From: Nocardiopsis sp. NRRL B-16309
Lineage (GTDB): Bacteria; Actinomycetota; Actinomycetes; Streptosporangiales; Streptosporangiaceae
Direction of reading: 5' to 3'
Assembly (NCBI RefSeq): GCF_001279585.1
Contig: NZ_LGEC01000063.1
Location: 32,640 to 96,639, forward strand
DNA: 64,000 nucleotides
Positions 60,461 through 64,000 of this stretch are shown here, piece by piece. Every line of letters starts with the position of its first letter. Positions within the stretch are counted from its first letter, which is position 1. Made by a program: the position numbers and the translations under genes. The notes beneath the pieces were generated by a model. It saw nothing but the letters and a program-made list of their open reading frames with translations. It was not told where the DNA came from and made no database searches.

Positions 60461-61897
60461 GTGAAGACCGATGTCGAGGAGCTCAGCCCGACCCGGGTCA
60501 AGCTGACCATCGAGGTGCCCTTCGATGAGCTCGAGCACGCTTTCGACGAGACCTACAAGTCTCTCGCCAAGCAGGTTCGGATCAAGGGCTTCCGCCCGGG
60601 CAAGGCGCCGGCGCGGCTGATCGACCGCTACGTGGGCCGCGGCGCGGTGATCAGCGAAGCCGTCAACCACGCCGTTCCGGAGCTCTACAACGAAGCCATC
60701 CAGAAGGAGGAGCTCTTCGCGCTCGGCCAGCCCGACGTCGAGGTCACCAAGCTGGAGGACAACGACGAACTCGCCTTCACGGCCGAGGTCGACATCCGCC
60801 CCAGGTTCGAGGTCTCGGACTACAAGGGCATCGAGGTGACCGTCGACAACGCCGAGGTCACCGACGAGCAGGTCGACGAGCAGGTCGGCACGCTGCGCGA
60901 GCGCTTCTCCACCCTCGTGGGCGTCGACCGCCCGATCGAGGACGGCGACCACCTGTCGATCGACCTCTCCGCCGCCATCGACGGTGAGAAGCTCGAGGAC
61001 GTCGCGGTCAGCGGCTACTCCTACGAGGTCGGCACCAACACCATGCTGGAGGGCCTCGACGAGACCCTGCGCGGCATGGAGTCGGGTGGCGAGGCCACCT
61101 TCAAGACCACCCTCGTCGGGGGTGAGCACGAGGGCAAGGAGGCGGACGTCACCGTCACCGTGCACAGCGTGAAGGTCAAGGAGCTCCCCGAGCTGGACGA
61201 CGAGTTCGCCCAGCTGGCCAGCGAGTTCGACACGATCGACGAGCTGCGCGACGACGTGCGCAAGCGCATGACCGAGGTCCGCCGCCTCCAGCAGCTCTCC
61301 GCCGCCCGCGACAAGGCGCTGGAGAAGCTCATCGAGTCCGTGGACATCCCGCTGCCGGACTCCGTCGTCGACGAGGAGATCACCCGTCGCCGCCAGAGCC
61401 TGGAGCAGCAGCTCGCCCAGGGCGGTCTGACCAAGGAGGCCTACCTCGAGTCGCAGGAGAAGACCGAGGAGGAGTTCGAGGAGGAGCTCACCAGCGGGGC
61501 CCGCTCCGCGGTCAAGGCCGGGTTCATCCTCGACCAGCTGGCCATCCAGGAGGACCTGAGCGCCGACCAGGGCGAGCTCAGCCAGTACGTGTTCGAGCAG
61601 GCCCAGCGCATGGGCGTGAGCCCGGACCAGCTGGCCCAGCACCTGGTCGAGTCCAACCAGATCCGCGTCGCCTTCACCGAGGTCGTCCGCGGCAAGGCCA
61701 TGGACCTGGTCCTGGCCGGTGCGAAGGTCACCGACGAGGACGGCAACGTCGTCGAGCAGGAGACCGCCGCCACCGAGGCCGGGGACGCCGACGAGGCCGT
61801 CGAGACCGTGACCGAGGCCGTCGACGCCACCGCCGACACCGACGAGCCCGCCGAGGCCGCTGACGACGCGTCCGCCAAGGACGAGTCCGCCAAGTAG
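60461..61897 (+). CDS. tig: Trigger factor (ribosome-bound chaperone, peptidyl-prolyl isomerase)
   Basis: 478 residues. The ribosome-binding signature is complete: FRPGKAPARLIDRYVG, within VRIKGFRPGKAP. The PPIase (FKBP-like) domain spans about 155-245 (IEDGDHLSIDLS, VGTNTMLEGLDETLRGMESG) and the C-terminal chaperone arms follow. The last 45 residues are an acidic Ala/Glu/Asp tail common in actinobacterial Tig. GTG 60461 has AGGAG about 10 bases upstream. Stands before clpP1-clpP2-clpX, the widely conserved tig-clpP-clpX order. Confidence 0.97.
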   Translation: MKTDVEELSPTRVKLTIEVPFDELEHAFDETYKSLAKQVRIKGFRPGKAPARLIDRYVGRGAVISEAVNHAVPELYNEAIQKEELFALGQPDVEVTKLEDNDELAFTAEVDIRPRFEVSDYKGIEVTVDNAEVTDEQVDEQVGTLRERFSTLVGVDRPIEDGDHLSIDLSAAIDGEKLEDVAVSGYSYEVGTNTMLEGLDETLRGMESGGEATFKTTLVGGEHEGKEADVTVTVHSVKVKELPELDDEFAQLASEFDTIDELRDDVRKRMTEVRRLQQLSAARDKALEKLIESVDIPLPDSVVDEEITRRRQSLEQQLAQGGLTKEAYLESQEKTEEEFEEELTSGARSAVKAGFILDQLAIQEDLSADQGELSQYVFEQAQRMGVSPDQLAQHLVESNQIRVAFTEVVRGKAMDLVLAGAKVTDEDGNVVEQETAATEAGDADEAVETVTEAVDATADTDEPAEAADDASAKDESAK

Positions 61898-61918
61898 GCA
61901 CGGCGCTCCGCGAAGCGC

Positions 61919-61955
61919 ACGGGCCCCGTCCGACTCCTGGTCGGGCGGGGCCCGT
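61919..61955 (+). terminator. Terminator of tig
   Basis: ACGGGCCCCG (61919-61928) pairs with CGGGGCCCGT (61946-61955); CCGAC with GTCGG inside, loop TCCTG. It separates tig from the clp operon. Confidence 0.85.
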
Positions 61956-62002
61956 CGTGTTCGCCGGCAGAGGAAAGCCCACGCGGGGTCTTGCCCACCC
62001 TG

Positions 62003-62016
62003 CGCTCAAAGCGAAC
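62003..62016 (+). promoter_or_regulatory. ClgR-type box upstream of clpP1
   Basis: CGCTCAAAGCGAAC reads on the other strand GTTCGC-N5-GCG, the core of the ClgR operator known in front of clpP1P2 and other protease genes of Streptomyces, Corynebacterium and Mycobacterium (CGCYNANRGCG fits throughout). It lies 78 bases before GTG 62094, the usual place for an activator. Confidence 0.65.
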
Positions 62017-62093
62017 AGGGACGCGATCGGTGCGAGCACGGTGCTCGTCGGCGTTAGTGTCGCTGTATCGCAACCGTTTCGATTCCGGAGCAG

Positions 62094-62720
62094 GTGACGA
62101 GAGTGCCGCCGACCTTTGATGAGTCCCCGCGATTCGACGCACGTACGTCGGAGCCGCAGATTTCCCCTTTTATTGAGCAGACGCCTCAGCGCCTGTTGCG
62201 CCAGCGAATCGTATTCCTCGGCCAGCAGGTCGACGACGACATCGCCAACCGCCTGGTTGGCGAGCTTCTGCTGCTGTCCGCCGAGGACCGCCAGCGAGAC
62301 ATCACGATGTACATCAACTCGCCTGGTGGGTCCGTGACCGCAGGCATGGCGATCTACGACGTCATGCAGTACATCCCCAACGACGTGCGTACCGTCGGTA
62401 TCGGTATGGCCGCGTCCATGGGCCAGATGCTCCTGTGCGCCGGTGCCCCCGGCAAGCGCTACGCGCTGCCGCACACCCGTGTCATGATGCACCAGCCCTC
62501 CGGTGGCATCGGGGGCACCGCCTCCGACATCCGGATCCTGGCGGACCAGCTCATGTACGTGAAGAAGATGTTCATCGAGAAGATCTCCGAGCACACCGGG
62601 CAGGCCGTCGAGCAGATCGAGAAGGACGCCGACCGGGACCGCTGGTTCACGGCCCAGGCGGCCAAGGACTACGGAATGATCGACGAGGTCCTCGAGGGCA
62701 CGCTCGACGTCGCCGTCTGA
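62094..62720 (+). CDS. clpP1: ATP-dependent Clp protease proteolytic subunit 1
   Basis: 208 residues from GTG 62094 (GTG 62103 is also possible). Triad: Ser in GMAASMGQML, His in RVMMHQPSGG, Asp in DADRDRWFT. The short N-terminal peptide before SPFIEQTPQRLLRQRIVFLG is the propeptide/axial loop. It forms a mixed tetradecamer with ClpP2 and works with ClpX or ClpC. First gene of the operon, with a ClgR box upstream; clpP2 starts 76 bases after its stop. Confidence 0.96.
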   Translation: MTRVPPTFDESPRFDARTSEPQISPFIEQTPQRLLRQRIVFLGQQVDDDIANRLVGELLLLSAEDRQRDITMYINSPGGSVTAGMAIYDVMQYIPNDVRTVGIGMAASMGQMLLCAGAPGKRYALPHTRVMMHQPSGGIGGTASDIRILADQLMYVKKMFIEKISEHTGQAVEQIEKDADRDRWFTAQAAKDYGMIDEVLEGTLDVAV

Positions 62721-62796
62721 ACGGCCGGCTGAGTGGACCCCGAGAGACCCCGCGTGACCCAGTCCATGGATCGGCGCAGTGCGTGGAAGGCGTGAA

Positions 62797-63453
62797 ATGA
62801 CCGAGTTCAATCCCAGTCTCATCGGCGGCGCGGCCTCGATGGCTCCCCAGAGCCGCTACGTCCTGCCGTCCTACGTGGAACGTACGTCGTACGGCGTCAA
62901 GGAGATGAATCCGTACAACAAGCTCTTCGAGGAGCGGATCATCTTCGTCGGCGTGCAGATCGACGACACCTCGGCGAACGACCTGATGGCCCAGCTCATC
63001 ACCCTTGAGCAGCTCGACTCCGAGCGGGACATCCAGATGTACATCAACTCGCCGGGCGGATCCTTCACCTCGCTGATGGCGATCTACGACACGATGCAGT
63101 TCGTGCGTCCCGACATCCAGACCGTGTGCATCGGGCAGGCCGCCTCGGCGGCCGCGATCCTGCTGGCGGGCGGCACCAAGGGCAAGCGCGGTGCGCTGCC
63201 CAACGCCCGCATCCTGATCCACCAGCCCGCCACGGAGGGCATGCACGGTCAGGCCAGCGACATCGAGATCCAGGCCAACGAGATCACCCGGATCCGGACG
63301 CAGCTGGAGACCACGCTGGCGCACCACACCGGGCGTACCCCCGAGCAGGTGTCCCAGGACATCGAGCGCGACAAGATCCTCACCGCCGAGGAAGCCAAGG
63401 ATTACGGCATCATCGACTTCGTTCTGCCGTACCGCAAGGCGTCCCTCAAGTAG
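62797..63453 (+). CDS. clpP2: ATP-dependent Clp protease proteolytic subunit 2
   Basis: 218 residues. Triad: Ser in GQAASAAAIL, His in RILIHQPATEG, Asp in DIERDKILT. N-terminal SRYVLPSYVERTSYGVKEMNPYNKLFEERIIF is typical of ClpP2 of the actinobacterial pair. ATG 62797 has GGAAGG upstream. Followed by a hairpin and then clpX. Confidence 0.96.
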   Translation: MTEFNPSLIGGAASMAPQSRYVLPSYVERTSYGVKEMNPYNKLFEERIIFVGVQIDDTSANDLMAQLITLEQLDSERDIQMYINSPGGSFTSLMAIYDTMQFVRPDIQTVCIGQAASAAAILLAGGTKGKRGALPNARILIHQPATEGMHGQASDIEIQANEITRIRTQLETTLAHHTGRTPEQVSQDIERDKILTAEEAKDYGIIDFVLPYRKASLK

Positions 63454-63479
63454 GCGCGCGTCATCCCTGGTCCAGCGGC

Positions 63480-63501
63480 CTCCCCCGCCTCCGCGGGGGA
63501 G
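63480..63501 (+). terminator. Hairpin between clpP2 and clpX
   Basis: CTCCCCCGC (63480-63488) and GCGGGGGAG (63493-63501) form a perfect 9-bp stem around CTCC, 26 bases after the clpP2 stop. It may end the clpP1P2 message or attenuate it so that clpX is made mainly from its own promoter; TAGTCT (63600-63605) is a possible -10 there. Confidence 0.65.
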
Positions 63502-63730
63502 CGCCGCCGGGGCCGGGGCCCGGCGGTAGGAACACCGACCGGGCCGGTCCTCGATCCGGCTGGGACAGCCCAGTGGCGAAGCCGGTCCGGTCTTTCGCTT
63601 AGTCTGGCGGAAGCGACACACAGATCGCCTCGTCCGTGGCCCGGGTCGTGGACGGGTTCGGGAGCTCGACTTCCGGACGGCTCGCGCGAGCGGGACCGAC
63701 GGGGCGGCCTTAGTTTTGAGGAGTGGCTGG

Positions 63731-64000
63731 GTGGCACGCATCGGCGACGGCGGGGACCTGCTGAAGTGCTCATTCTGCGGTAAGAGCCAGAAGCAGGTGA
63801 AAAAGCTCATCGCGGGCCCCGGCGTGTACATCTGCGATGAGTGCATCGACCTCTGCAACGAGATCATCGAGGAAGAGCTGGCCGACTCCACCGACCTGGC
63901 GTGGGACAGTCTGCCGAAGCCGCGTGAGATCTATGAGTTCCTGGACTCGTACGTGATCGGGCAGGATCAGGCGAAGAAGGCTTTGTCGGTGGCGGTGTAC
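63731..64000 (+). CDS. clpX: ATP-dependent Clp protease ATP-binding subunit ClpX (cut by window end)
   Basis: Only the first 90 codons are in the window; the frame is open to the edge. GTG 63731 (MARIGDGGDLL) has GAGGAG at ideal spacing. The N-terminal zinc-binding domain is complete: CSFCGKSQKQV ... VYICDECIDLCNEII with four zinc cysteines for adaptor and substrate binding, then the start of the AAA+ domain (KPREIYEFLDSYVIGQDQAKKALSVAVY). ClpX unfolds substrates for ClpP1P2. Confidence 0.95.
   Translation, partial: MARIGDGGDLLKCSFCGKSQKQVKKLIAGPGVYICDECIDLCNEIIEEELADSTDLAWDSLPKPREIYEFLDSYVIGQDQAKKALSVAVY

Overview
The window reads as one continuous piece of a very GC-rich actinobacterial chromosome, most likely Nocardiopsis or a close relative. 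The reasons are the strong G/C bias at third codon positions, frequent GTG starts, a mycothiol-dependent-type nitroreductase, paired clpP1/clpP2 ahead of clpX, a truncated haemoglobin of the O group, and recognisable actinobacterial operators (LexA, BldD, iron-repressor and ClgR type). The genus is an inference; no rRNA is present. I see no prophage, insertion sequence, CRISPR array or plasmid backbone. This is core and regulatory chromosome with several candidate control elements between the genes.

Left part (1-16 kb): a tRNA-Arg(TCT) gene, then cobD (adenosylcobinamide-phosphate synthase) behind a tandem 20-bp repeat, a small membrane protein, a secreted penicillin-acylase-type hydrolase, an NfeD/SPFH pair, a quinone oxidoreductase, and two tandem membrane Ser/Thr kinases of which the first-transcribed copy has lost key catalytic residues. 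Next come a DUF6504 gene behind a LexA-type box, a GNAT acetyltransferase and a Tat-exported peptidoglycan-recognition amidase.

Corrinoid/tetrapyrrole block (15.5-21.1 kb): a CobC-type PLP enzyme, a three-part fusion (disordered leader, BluB, CobT) and a CysG-type siroheme/precorrin-2 enzyme. Together with cobD these make precorrin-2, the aminopropanol-type side arm, and make and activate the lower ligand. Directly after this block are two translationally coupled dynamin-like GTPases resembling Streptomyces DynA/DynB.

Middle (26-49 kb): a membrane diguanylate cyclase with BldD-like boxes on both sides, a DUF4192 gene, the ABC-F translation factor EttA with a very strong terminator, an arginase-fold protein, trHbO, a thioesterase, an S9 peptidase, an HNH protein, an FmdB zinc ribbon, ilvD, a NERD-domain protein, an amidase, an MFS carrier, malQ and pepN.

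Right part (48.5-64 kb): a nitroreductase-like DsbA-fold protein, an aldehyde dehydrogenase, rpiB, a membrane PP2C/SpoIIE-type phosphatase behind nested palindromes, mgtE, an MT0933-type small protein, an iron-box-controlled [2Fe-2S] protein with a poly-lysine tail, an ABC exporter, a cytidylyltransferase-like protein, tRNA-Gly and tRNA-Pro, tig, clpP1-clpP2 behind a ClgR-type box, and the first 90 codons of clpX. Three unrelated intergenic arrays of tandem imperfect repeats (about 15.2-15.4, 51.3-51.6 and 59.76-59.97 kb) share the same style: three copies of 70-93 bp, at least two of the arrays folding into hairpins.
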